Assembly (NCBI GenBank): GCA_033296885.1
Contig: MU863947.1
Coordinates: 62,001 to 126,000 of the forward strand
Reading direction: 5' to 3'
Length of the DNA stretch: 64,000 nucleotides
Origin: Triangularia verruculosa
Lineage: Eukaryota; Ascomycota; Sordariomycetes; Sordariales; Podosporaceae
How positions within the stretch are numbered: position 1 is the stretch's first letter; each line of letters opens with the position of its first letter. The translations under genes and the position numbers were made by a program. Of the stretch, positions 1 through 10,267 are shown one piece after another. The notes under the pieces are model-generated. The model did no database searches. It worked only from the letters and a program-made list of their open reading frames with translations, and was not told where the DNA came from.

Positions 1-75
1 CCCTCTCCAGCCATGATTTCGCAAGCCGTTTTGTTCTTAGGAGCGTACAAGCTGACTCAGATTGCTGCTCGGTAG

Positions 76-969
76 ACGACGAGGAGGAGGAGTCTAGCTC
101 CGGCACCGAAGCCCCAACCACCACCGCTGCCCCCGTTGGACGCCGCAAGTTTGACGACGAGGAGGCCGAGGACAGCGATGTCCTAGACTCCTGGGACGCC
201 GCCGAGGACTCCGAGGTCGAGCGCGAAAAGGAAAAGAAGGCCGCCGAAGCCAAGGCCAAGGCCGAAGCTGAAGCCGCTGCCAACAAGAAGAGCAAGGCCC
301 AGCGCATCGCCGAGCGCCAGGCCGAGCGCGCCCGCCAGCTCGCCGAGGAATCCGATAGTGAAGATGAAACCGAGGCCGAGAAGCGCGAGCGCCTCCGCCG
401 CACCGAGAAGGAAGCCGATCTCGCTCACGCCCAAGATCTCTTCGCCGCCGTCGGCATCAGCAGCAGCCGCAAGTCCAACGCCTCCGCCAGCGTTGTCCAG
501 CTCCCCGGCAGCGACCCCAACAACACCATCGATCTCGCGACCCTGCCCATCTTCAGCCCCGTCACCAAGGGCCAGTTCGAGGCCCTCCGCACGGCAACAG
601 CCCCCCTCCTCGCCGCCAACGCCAAGAAGGCCCACTTCGTCTTGTTCGCCCAGGAGTACTTCAAGCAGATCATCAAGGACTGCAAGTCCGACGAGATCAA
701 GAAGGTCGCCAGCGCCCTGACGGCTCTCAGCAACGAGAAGCTGAAGGAGGAGAAGGCCGCCGAGAAGGGCGGCAAGAAGACCAAGGCTGCCAAGACCAAG
801 ACCTCGCTGGCCGGTGTTTCTCGCGGCGGCGGTGTTGCTCAGGATACTGCCACCTACGAGGATGAGGATGCTTTTGGAGAGTAGGTTTTCCCTCCTTGCC
901 TCTACAGCAAACCGTCCACAAAAACAGAAACTAACACCAATACCCCACTCTAGTGACGACTTTATGTGA
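76..969 (+). CDS. hcr1: eIF3 subunit j (Hcr1), 5' truncated
   Basis: Subunit j of translation initiation factor 3, a loosely bound subunit that acts at the 40S decoding site and in 18S rRNA maturation. Visible exons are 76-880 and 954-969. The intron at 881-953 has a GTAGGT donor, a CTAAC branch site and a TAG acceptor. Splicing gives the family's C-terminal ending GDDDFM; reading through the intron would end instead at a TAG after FGE. The protein starts in an acidic DDEEEE stretch, followed by a charged coiled coil (KEKKAAEAKAKAEAEAA), the LAHAQDLF segment and a conserved core around FAQEYFKQIIKD. Bases 1-75 look like the end of an upstream intron (CTGAC then TAG), so only a short first exon with the start codon should lie outside. 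About 272 residues are visible, close to the usual family size. Confidence 0.93.
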
Positions 970-2016
970 AAAGCTCCCCCAGAACGATTTCAGCAGCCTG
1001 CCGCGTGAAACTGCGCCAGTGTCAACCGGGCCGTGCTTTCCATGCCGGGGAAATCGGGCTTTTGGGTCCAAGACAAGCTTCTCAATTGGTTTCCCCCGGA
1101 GAGAAGAGAAAGCAGCTACACTGGACAGCCGGGGGGCAAAGAGACATGGAAACCGGAGATGCTCGGAAAGCCTACCCAACCGCGTCAAGGTCGGCGGAGT
1201 TTGGGGCATGTACAGTACAACAAAATGGGGCTGGGGTGCTCGGAGCAATGGTGTATGGAAGCTCCCGGGAGGGTCATTTGAATTTTATGTTAGCGGCTAA
1301 TCCATCACAAAAATGGTGGTATCAGGCGTTTTAGGTGGGGGCGGCTCTCTAGGAAGCTAGTCTTGGGGCAAAGCAAGATAGACTGAGAGTAATGGGAATG
1401 TGAAAGACAGTATGAATCCGAGAACACGATACGGCATGGCACTTTTTGAGTTGCATGATATCCCACCGTTCTAGACACTATGAATTTCACCAGCAGAGGT
1501 CAAGGAGTGAACAAGCGTATGTCAGATGTCAAGTCAGTCCAAACGTTTTGTATTCAACTCTTCCTCTCCATCATCATGTATTGATACATCTCAATCGGGT
1601 ATCAACCTTGTTACCAACCCCCAATCCATCCTCCGCCGTCACTTCACACCATGACAATAGCCATGATACACATGAAATTAACCCTTTCCTTCCTCAGCAA
1701 ACATTAAGCCACAACGCCCCCCAAGTGAATTTGACCGTTATAGGAGAGTATAAGGACAGATAGTCCCTCCTTCTCCACCAGTGTCCCAAAAACAGAAAAA
1801 AGCCGTCACCGCCCATATGCCATGAAACGTAACGATGCAGTCCTACCAACCCTGTATATAAAAAAGTCCCTTTTAACCCTCCCCTACCGAAACCCAACCA
1901 ACAACCACCTTTTTGTCTTTATTGATACAGACCCGCCTCACGCCATTGAGTGACCTAACCCAGGCGGAGGAGGTGAATGAGAGAGAGAGAGAAGAAATTA
2001 GATCGTAAGTCGTTGG
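970..2016. other. intergenic, convergent 3' ends
   Basis: Spacer between the convergent eIF3j and Mdm31/32 genes. It should hold both 3' UTRs. A purine run (GAGA repeats) lies at about 1978-1993, just outside the Mdm31/32 stop. Short open frames here lack family features, and I see no RNA gene. Confidence 0.6.
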
Positions 2017-4365
2017 CTACATGTAGTCACCCGCCACTCCCGCAAGCAGAGCATGGACAACCAGACTAACAGTCCAAAGCCCTACCCGCTTGAACCGGCG
2101 GACTCGGCTCTGCTGATCCTCGACGTTGTAAGCAAATGCAGAGTACACCTCTGCGCTTGTGTCATCCATCAGGCCGCAGTCCCAGACTGTCCATGAGCCG
2201 TCAAAGTCTGTCACACGCTTCACGATGCGGCAGTTGACGGGAATATATGTGCGCTTGGCGTTGATGTATGCCACGATGGGGCGCACGAGAGCTTGGTTGA
2301 CATAGCTAATGTGGGGATTGTTGAAGAGAGGGACGGCGGCGCGCACGTTGTTGAGATGGATGCGTAAGTCCATCACCAGGTACCCAGGAACCTCTTCCTG
2401 TGACGAGCTTGGGTGGTGGTGAGCGGATGCTGGCAAGGGTGCGGAGGGGATTTCTCCTGATGACAGATATTCGTCATGGTGTACCGAGTATGGCCTCGAA
2501 TTATTGATGATGTTCTGCTCGCGTTCTCGGCGTCGGCTGCTGTTGGTGTCCAGGATCTGGAGGTACCGGTTGCTTGTCACAGCCTCTTCCATCTTGTCGT
2601 AAAACTCTGCCACAACCTTACCAATGCCTTCCGCAGGGTCGGCTGGGAACATGACATCGGCCACAATATCAACATTTCCTTCATAGATCCAACCAAACGG
2701 TCCTTCCACCCCACGGTTGAGGTGGTCAATCTTCAAACCGTCGATGCGTAACCGAGAAAACTTTTTCCACGCAGACGCGGCGCCGAATTCGTCCTGTCTC
2801 CGGTCTTCCGCGGCGGCCGAGACGCCGTGTATTTGTCGAGGATGGATGGTGAACAGGGAGCCATCAAAGGCACCTGACATGTGTGAGGCGGAGAGGAAGT
2901 CGTAGAAAAGCCACTGTTTTCGAAGCTGTGGAAGCTCGCATGAAAAGATTGAAACAGAAAATGGTCGAAATCCGCCGGGCTGGTGTACTGTCACCAACAG
3001 GTCCTCCATCTTGAAATAATCCAGTTCGAAATCGCCAGGATTATGTTCATGCCTGAAAGTCAGAGGATCGACCTCCTCGTCACTCCATACCACCGAAGTC
3101 CTGTCTAACACACCTCGAACACCCTTGACTTCAACATCCTTAAGAAGGCCTTTACCGTTCCACCATTTGAGGAACGATAATGTAACATTGACAGTGTCAA
3201 TAGTCACGTCGAATTGCGTGTAGTTTCCATCATCGGCTTCCTCCTCTTCCAGCGCTGTTTGTCTTGCAGCAGCGGCTTCGGCAGCAGCATTCGAGGAACC
3301 CTTCTTGACAGTCGATTTTCCGTGTTGGCCTGGTCTCCGAGAAACAAATACATTCCGGAAGGTGATGACACCGTCCTTCCATTTCGGGACAATCGCTGAT
3401 TCGAAGATGACGGTTAGTTCTGCAGATTGGGTGAGGTAGTCACCGATCCATTTCGCGAGCGTTTCTGCGCACCACAGGTCAGCATCTAAACTTCAAGTTC
3501 GTAAAAGCGAAGCGATCTTACCCTGAGCAAACACGGTGTTGATAAACAGAATGATCAGAGAGAAAAAGGTGGTGGTTCCAACCAGGATCCAAACGAGATG
3601 TCCAAACAAAAACCACGACACGAAGGCTCCCCACTCATCCGCATTCCATGGCCGCATGCTCCTGATTGAAAACCACTTGAACCGCACCCTCAGTCTTCTA
3701 AAAAACCCATTCGTTGCTGCAAGAAGCTCCTCCTTGGTTGGTCGATGTGGCATCTTAGGGAGGTGAAGATATTTCGACATGGAATCTGCAATGCTTTCGC
3801 CCTCGGCGAGCTCAGGCTCTGGTGCTTTAGCCGGCCCATTCTGTGTTTTTCCAGCCTCGGCCTGTGATATTTGCTGGCTAGTGACCTTGTTCCCATCGCC
3901 ATCTCCTTTGGTGCTGGAGCTATTGGCCCTCCTCCCATTGATATCCCCGAGCTGTCCTCGACCATTGCGGGGTTGGCGACTTTGCTTCCATATCTGCCGC
4001 GCCAAATGGCTCAGCTGGGCCCTTTGTGTTGTATTTCCGACGAAAGCTGAATCGGCAGCTGCAGCACATGTCGTCACCACTGCGTTTGTCGAAGCAGGGC
4101 TTGATGTCAATCCCAGGAGGAGCAGACCTCCGGAAGCGCAGCTCTTTCGGGAAGAATGAGGGGTTGCTCTTGAAGAGTAGGCCCTCGAGAAACCCCTCGC
4201 CGGTTGGAAAAATGGCGGCGGTTGACCCGAATGTGGGGGACCAAACGGCGAGCGGGTCAAGTTTGGCGGACGCTGTGGAAGCTTTGCAGCGAAAGTGGTG
4301 ACGGAATCTCGGATCGAGCCCCAAAGATGACGGCCCAGTTGGGTCGTTGCGGCGCTAGATGTCAT
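2017..4365 (-). CDS. mdm31: Mitochondrial inner-membrane protein, Mdm31/Mdm32 family
   Basis: Inner-membrane protein needed for mitochondrial shape, inheritance and phospholipid homeostasis. The exons on the minus strand are 4365-3522 and 3464-2017. The 57-nt intron (3465-3521, GTAAGA donor, CTGAC branch, CAG acceptor) joins ..VFAQ to ETLAKWIGDYL in phase 1. The product is 763 residues. It has a Ser/Arg/Pro-rich N-terminus like a mitochondrial presequence, then low-complexity sequence, then a hydrophobic segment near residues 244-281. The large C-terminal Mdm31/32 domain includes LSFLKWWNGKGLL and ELDYFKMEDLLVTVHQP. A second hydrophobic helix lies at the extreme C-terminus. The open frame extends upstream to 4881, but that part overlaps the divergent gene, and MTSSAATTQ at 4365 gives a sensible targeting peptide. 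Whether it is the Mdm31 or the Mdm32 orthologue is not resolved. Longer than the yeast proteins because of the N-terminal extension. Confidence 0.92.
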
Positions 4366-4906
4366 TGTTGAAAGGCATGCTGAGATACGGACGAGGGGCA
4401 GCAAGAGCTCGACGGGACCAGCAGAGCTCAAGTCATGGCCAAAGATGGCCTTTTCGACTCTTTTGAGAAAGCAAGAGGAAGAGAAAAAGAGGTGATGAGG
4501 GGTCGTAGTTATGTCGGAGCCCCGGCCACTTTTTTCTTTAGGAATTGAAGTCAAATGTGAAGAAATGCAGCGGAACCTTGGAACGCGGCCGCGCTTGAAA
4601 GCCTTGTCAGTGGATGACGCTAAGCTCGGCGTCCCGGGCTGTGGAACAAGGATCGCTGCTCTGGGTGCCGCTTGCTGAGCGTCGGGGAAAAGCCAATCGA
4701 TAAGCCCCAGATACCAACGGTGGGTCCACGAAAGTCGAGAGAATTCAACCCCACCATCGAAAAAAGGTGGACTCGACAGCCATCGGCGATAACGACTAAC
4801 GATAAGTTTTTTCTCAACCTCCTTGCTGCATTCAACCACGACACGACATCCAGCGCAGATATCCGAGTCTCTAGCGACCACGGTCTATCCCGGGATAAAC
4901 GTCAAG
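4366..4906. promoter_or_regulatory. divergent promoter, Mdm31/32 - Pno1
   Basis: The 541 bp between the two start codons must hold both promoters and 5' UTRs. No clear TATA box is seen, as expected for housekeeping genes. The Pno1 ATG context is GTCAAGATGC. Confidence 0.6.
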
Positions 4907-5887
4907 ATGCCTGCGCCCACAGCGCTCCTGCAGCCAACTCCGGCTCTGGAGAACACCGCCATTCCCATTCAGACTGAGCAGGAGGACGAGCTTCTTTCCG
5001 ACATCCAAGATGCCGCCGGCTTGACAGACCCAACCGCTGCCGCCCCCCCACAAAGCGGCGAAGATAACGAAATGGTAGTTGACGAGGAAGGCCGGCCGAG
5101 GTTTGCGCCAGGAAAGGATGTGGTATGTTGCGATGGACGACTGGTCAAGGAAAAAAAGAAGAGCACGGCAAACTGACAATTCGTCCTCCATTTTCCAGGA
5201 CCCTATCCGTCGCGTCGAGACGAGAAAGATTCCTATCCCACCAAACCGCATGTCTGCCCTCAAAAGCAACTGGTCCAAGGTCCGTCTCAGCAGTCAGAAG
5301 TTCTCCAGAGAGGGGACAGGCGATGTGTTGACAAGAGTCTAGATCTACCCCCCGCTCGTGGACCACTGCAAGCTCCAAGTGCGCATGAACATCAAGGACA
5401 AGCGCGTCGAGCTCCGGTCCAGCAAGGCCACCGTCAGTAACGAGGCCCTCCAGATGGGTGCCGACTTTATCTCGGCTTTCGCCATGGGCTTCGACATCGA
5501 CGATGCGATTGCTCTCCTCCGCCTCGACTCACTCTACATTCAGTCCTTTGACATCAAGGATGTCAAGCAAACACTTGGACCGGATGCGATGGGACGTGCT
5601 ATCGGCCGTGTTGCAGGTAAGGACGGCAAGATGAAGTTTGCGATCGAGAATGCCACCAAGACACGTGTGGTGCTTGCTGGGTCAAGAGTGCATATTCTTG
5701 GGGCGTTCGAGAACATCAATATGGCTCGGGAAAGGTATGACATTTTCCCCCCTAGTTCTCGGAAAGTTAGGAATTTGCGACGCTAACAATTTACTCTAGC
5801 ATCGTTTCGTTGGTACTTGGCCAACAACCAGGCAAGGCCTTCAACAGTCTGAGAATTATTGCCGGGAGAATGAAGGAAAGGTTTTAG
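4907..5887 (+). CDS. pno1: Pno1/Dim2 KH-domain ribosome assembly factor
   Basis: RNA-binding assembly factor of the small ribosomal subunit. In the family it binds the 3' end of pre-18S rRNA, works with Dim1 methylase and regulates Nob1 cleavage. The four exons are 4907-5122, 5199-5279, 5343-5734 and 5800-5887, giving 258 residues (the yeast protein is 274). Introns are 76, 63 and 65 nt. Family landmarks run across the joins: KIPIPPNRMSALKSNWSK, then IYPPLVDHCKLQVRMN, then the KH region with FAMGFDIDDAIALLRLDSLY, GRAIGRVAGKDGK and LGAFENINMARES, then IVSLVLGQQPGK. The acidic N-terminus is species-variable. The second intron starts GTCCGT, an uncommon donor, but it is the only join that restores SK-IYPPL. 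Confidence 0.95.
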
Positions 5888-6211
5888 GATGTTTACAGGA
5901 AAGGCTAGCGAAAACTGGGGATACGGGAAGACGGGGCAATTGGGGCTGGCGTTCAGGAGTTGGTATGACTGCAATGACAATTCTGCGTGTATGGCTTTAG
6001 GGCTGCATGGCGAGCAAAAGCTATCGCTTTCAATTTCGATGATAGTTTCACCTACACAGAAAGGCAATCGAAGGCTTTTTTATGTGGAATGACGTATTTA
6101 AAACCTCGAGTGCAGTACGATCATACATATGTCCGTTGTCAGACGCTAATGCCGGGTATCGTGCTTCAACCTTGCCTTCGCCTCGTCCAATTCGTTCCAA
6201 ACACAAAACGG
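5888..6211. other. short convergent spacer
   Basis: A 324-bp gap between the 3' ends of pno1 and the Rad60-like gene. It holds only presumed 3' UTR sequence. Confidence 0.6.
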
Positions 6212-7569
6212 TCAAATCTTTTTCATATGAACCTCGAATTGGTTAGGCTCATCGGGATCGATGTCGGCATCCTTCACCAAGGTGTCCTCCTCCAGCTCAT
6301 CACCCTCGAGCCACATCGAAACATGCCACTCATCTCCAATGTCCCGCTTTTGGCGGAACACCTCAATCATGTTTCCCACCGTGATGTCCTCCTGCACAGA
6401 CATCTTGAGCGGTTCGAGATCCTTGGCCTTGAGAACCACTCTGATCCCCTTCTTCTTCGGCACCTCGGGAGCAGGCTCTGCGTCACCTTCTTCCTCCTCC
6501 TTCGCTTCAACAAGCCCATACCGAAACGCCCTGTCCTTGTCCTTCCACTCCACCCAGTCCTTGTACGTCTCTTCATCCCATACCTCCAGATGAACCGCCC
6601 CGCCCCCTTTCATCTGGTGATAACCCTCCGCATTTGGATAGACCACCTCTCCCTGTTCATCAACTTCAATCTTGAGCGAAGAAAGAGTGCTATAGGTGTA
6701 GACCTTGTTGCCTTTCCACGTTATGAAAAGCGCGTCCCTGTCAAGAGTGAGCCCAAGTCCCTGATGCTTCTCCAGCCAGTTCAGCAGAATAGCCTGGAAA
6801 TCCTGATGCACGCGACGCTTAAACATCAGAGGCTTGGTGTTTGGGATGTGCGACGACACATAAACGCGCGCGACAGAATTTTGCATCTTTTGTTGCCTTT
6901 CACGAGCCATGCGAACCAGTGCTTGAAGCTCGTCCTCTTGACTGTTGGGTGGTGCCTCCTCTACAACGGGGGATATTTCCTGAATGTCAGAATCGTCATC
7001 GCTGGCGTCAAGCTCCTCTTTGACCGGCTTTTTGTCCTTGGTAGGTGACACGGTGGGCAGGGCGTCGTCGTCATCGTCGCTATCGCCAATGACAACTACC
7101 GGGGTCGCTGAGACCGCCTGGGAGCGTGTCTTGATAGGGGTTACTATCTTCATGGGCCGAATGATTTCCTTGCCCTTCCCCTTTACGTCCATTATAATGT
7201 CGTCGTCTGATTCATCCAATGCCGACTCTTTTCTCGGTGGACTTGAAGAATGATCCTCGGACGAAGTCCTTCTGTGCAAAAGTAATCAGCGATGCTTGTT
7301 AAACACGGTGTAGCGCCCCAATGTAGAACAAACCTCCTCCGGCTTCTTCTTTCATTTTCATCCACATCGCAGGGCGAACTCTTGCGCTTCCTCTCGTTGT
7401 TCCTGTCCCTATTTTCTTCTTCTGCCTCTCGAATGACTTCGGAGAACACTTCCTTCGAGTGTCGGAATAAGGCGAGCGCATCGCCGTCGTCTTCATCGTC
7501 GGAATTTACCTCGACAGGCGTCGCAGATTTTGGCAGCGACTGTTTGCGCTGAAAAGGCAGGCGCGCCAT
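6212..7569 (-). CDS. Rad60/Esc2/Nip45-like protein with SUMO-like domains
   Basis: Likely member of the family that carries SUMO-like domains and helps genome stability and sumoylation-dependent repair. The exons on the minus strand are 7569-7334 and 7271-6212. The 62-nt intron (7272-7333, GTTTGT donor, CACAG acceptor) closes in phase 2 across a run of arginines. The product is 431 residues. The N-terminal half is acidic and Ser-rich with basic patches (KRKSS, RRSRRRR) that look nuclear, and includes a VVVIGDSDDDDD stretch that could act as a SUMO-interacting motif. A first globular region lies at about 213-291 (VYVSSHIPNTKPLMFKRR) and a clearer ubiquitin-like fold at about 354-430 (IRVVLKAKDLEPLKM.. 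through PNQFEVHMKK). Known: Rad60, Esc2 and Nip45 share two tandem SUMO-like domains. Inferred: orthology, from architecture only. Confidence 0.8.
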
Positions 7570-8793
7570 TGTTCTTGTTGGTAGCGACTCGGCTTCCTGC
7601 GGTCACGGTGAGTGGTTATGGAACAGGTCTCTCTTTGACCCCGGTGGTGTCGCTATTCGTGAGCTTCTTTGTACGGAATGCGCGCGGGATGGATGCAGCA
7701 AGGCAAGGCAAGGCAAGTAGTTTTGCAAACAATTGGGATTGAATTTTGGTTGTTGTTGCGAAGAAAAAAAAGCCGAGTAACTACTCCTGCCATCGAGAGA
7801 GGATTGCGCAAAAATTCGAGTTGTGTTCTCTGTCCATTGTTTTTGTCTTGCCATTGGCGGGAGTGCACTCTGCGAGAGGTGTTAAGCAGTTGGTAAGGAA
7901 CCTGCCGACTGAAGCCTTCCCCAACTCGCGTAAATTGATGGAGGGGTTAAGGTCAAAACGGACGCGTGCCGTGTCTGCTAACCAGACTGTGCCATCACGA
8001 ATTGTGCGCGAAGACCCCGTGCTGTCAGAGTGGGAACCCCCACACTCCCTGCCAACCGTCGGCCCCGCTAGATGATTCTACGGTTTAGATGCATGTGTAA
8101 ATTACACGTTGCGATACACAGCCATTTCGCTCAGTGTCAATGCCGGAGTTCCTGATTTTCATGGGGGCAGACGAGAATGTTCGTCATTTCTCTTTGCCGA
8201 TTTTATCCTAGAGACTCGTTTTTCTCTTTTTTCAATCTTCTTATGCCTGCCTTGAACGACAAAGGTCTAGTAGTCGGGCCATGGAAGGAGACCCGGGACA
8301 ACGTCTGAATTACAAGATTCCACTTTGATGTACGGAGTATGAGAGGCAAGAAGAGATTCGCATGGCGCTGCCAACTGCCTTCTTAAAGCTATGTTTACAA
8401 TTCTCAATGCATTGCCTCAAATGCAGCCCATTACCGACGGCGTCTCGAGCTTGATAGCTGGGCCCTTGAGGCTGATCCAGTTCCCCGGATTTCGAGTCCC
8501 AATCCCGGTCCCTGTTGTGTGGGGCCCCTACAAATAAAAGTGGATGATGCCGAGGTTTGACCAAAACGGGTAAGAGGGCGTGCTGCAGGGACCCCGGATA
8601 ACATGAAGCAGAGACGACAGCTTCAAGCTGTGTTATAGCTCTCCCATATTCTTTATAACTTTCAGATACCATTCTTAAAGTCATTTAAACTCTTCATTCA
8701 CATCTTGAAGATTTGAAAACGGCTCCTATCTCTACTGGCACACTGATTTCCACTTGAACACTTCCAGCTTTCATCACTCACACCCTTCACACA
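7570..8793. promoter_or_regulatory. divergent intergenic region
   Basis: A 1.2-kb head-to-head spacer between the Rad60-like gene and the dienoyl-CoA reductase gene, so it holds both promoters. It contains a short AAGGC tandem run near 7699-7715. I saw no coding or RNA feature. Confidence 0.55.
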
Positions 8794-9861
8794 ATGTCTG
8801 TCCCACGGTCAGAGTATCTCAGCAACTCCTGGAAGGATGGCATCTTTGGTCGGTCTATCTCCCTTCATAACATCAGAGCCTCAAACTAACAATCTTCCAC
8901 AGCCAACCGTGTCCTATTCATCACCGGCGGCGCCGGCTCCATCGGTAGCGCCCAAACCCGCGCCATGGTCCACCTCGGAGCCGACGCCTGCATCATCGGC
9001 CGCAGCGTCGAAAAGACCGAAGCCGCCGCCAAAGAAATCGCCAAAGTCCGTCCCGGCGCCCGAGTAATCGGCATCGGCAACGTTGACGTCCGGAGTGTAA
9101 GCCGCCCCCCTCCCCTCCTTTCCCAACCTGACCATCTCACTAACCCTCGACCTCAGTACGACTCCCTCAAATCCGCCGCCGACCGCTGCGTCGCCGACCT
9201 CGGCAGCATCGACTACGTCATCGCCGGCGCAGCAGGCAACTTCATCGCCCCCATCGCCAGCCTCTCCCCCAACGCCTTCAAATCCGTCATCGACATCGAC
9301 ACCATCGGCACCTTCAACACCCTCAAAGCCACCATCCCCCACCTCATCCAATCCGCCGCCCGCAACCCAAACCCCAACCCCGCCGGCACCACCGGAGGCC
9401 GCTTCGTCTCCACCTCGGCCACCTTCCACTACACCGGCATGCCCCTTCAGTCCCACGTCTCCGCCGCCAAGGCCGCCATCGACGCGCTGATGGGCAGCGT
9501 GGCGCTCGAGTACGGGCCGTACGGCATCACCGCCAACTCCATCGCCCCCGGCGCGATCGAGGGGACAGAGGGGATGGAGAGGTTGGCGAGCGCGAAGCTG
9601 GACAAGCAGACCAGGGGAAAACACGTGCCGATTGGGAGGTGGGGGTCGGTGAGGGATATCGCGGACGCGACTGTTTTTGTGTTTAGCGATGCGGGTAACT
9701 ATGTCAGCGGGACGACCCTCGTGGTGGATGGTGCCGGCTGGAGGAGGCAGGGCGCGGTGGCGGTGGGCGTGGACGAGGGGATGGAGTATCCCGACTTTTT
9801 GCTTTCCGGGGAGATCAGCAAGCACTTGAAGAGCGGGAGGAAGGAGAAGGCCAAAATTTGA
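8794..9861 (+). CDS. sps19: Peroxisomal 2,4-dienoyl-CoA reductase (SDR family)
   Basis: NADPH-dependent auxiliary enzyme of peroxisomal beta-oxidation that reduces 2,4-dienoyl-CoA from unsaturated fatty acids. The exons are 8794-8848, 8903-9096 and 9157-9861, giving 317 residues. The nucleotide-binding motif is TGGAGSIG (26-33), followed by NVDVRS and by AGAAGNF in place of the usual NNAG. The SDR tyrosine is absent: the segment reads QSHVSAAKAAIDAL, as in peroxisomal dienoyl-CoA reductases that use other residues, followed by GPYGITANSIAPG. The last three residues are AKI, a known variant peroxisomal targeting signal type 1 in fungi. The second intron (9097-9156) is 60 nt without a stop, so an unspliced frame would also be open. 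I remove it because of its GTAAGC donor, CTAAC branch and CAG acceptor, and because the insert is Pro-rich and absent from family members. Confidence 0.88.
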
Positions 9862-10267
9862 GAAATTTTGTTAGTTGTTGGGTTTGTAAAGCATGTTGAG
9901 GAGTTATCAAGCGAGAAGCGTCATGTTTGGCAGGAATTTAACTTTTGATTTCATTCTCGGTGTACTATTTTTCACTACAATGAGAGACGGCAATGTCACT
10001 TCTATCAAGTCAGACCTTAATATGGTTGCGGCAAGGTTCACGGCCAGATTCCTATTGGCAGCACTCTCTCGGTTGCTAAAAGATTCATATCCAGGAGAAT
10101 CAATTACGTATGTACGTGACTGAACACATCAATCATTCCTCGGCGCCCGTTCCAAGTCATACAAAAGATTTATTACATAGCTTATACAAGGGGACCCAAT
10201 TGGTGATAAAAGGTAACCAATTCCATTCAGTCCGCTTCATTAGGGGGTAGAAAGTCATACAGGTCCT
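9862..10267. other. convergent spacer
   Basis: A 406-bp gap between the 3' ends of the dienoyl-CoA reductase and MFS genes. It is relatively AT-rich and is presumed 3' UTR. Nothing else is seen. Confidence 0.55.

Noticed and set aside
4366..4881. N-terminal extension of the Mdm31/32 frame to 4881
   Set aside because: It would run through the divergent promoter and overlap the pno1 start; the internal Met gives a proper targeting peptide.
8490..8525. possible T-arm like sequence TTTCGAGTCCC
   Set aside because: Stem pairing fails and no cloverleaf can be drawn from the flanks.
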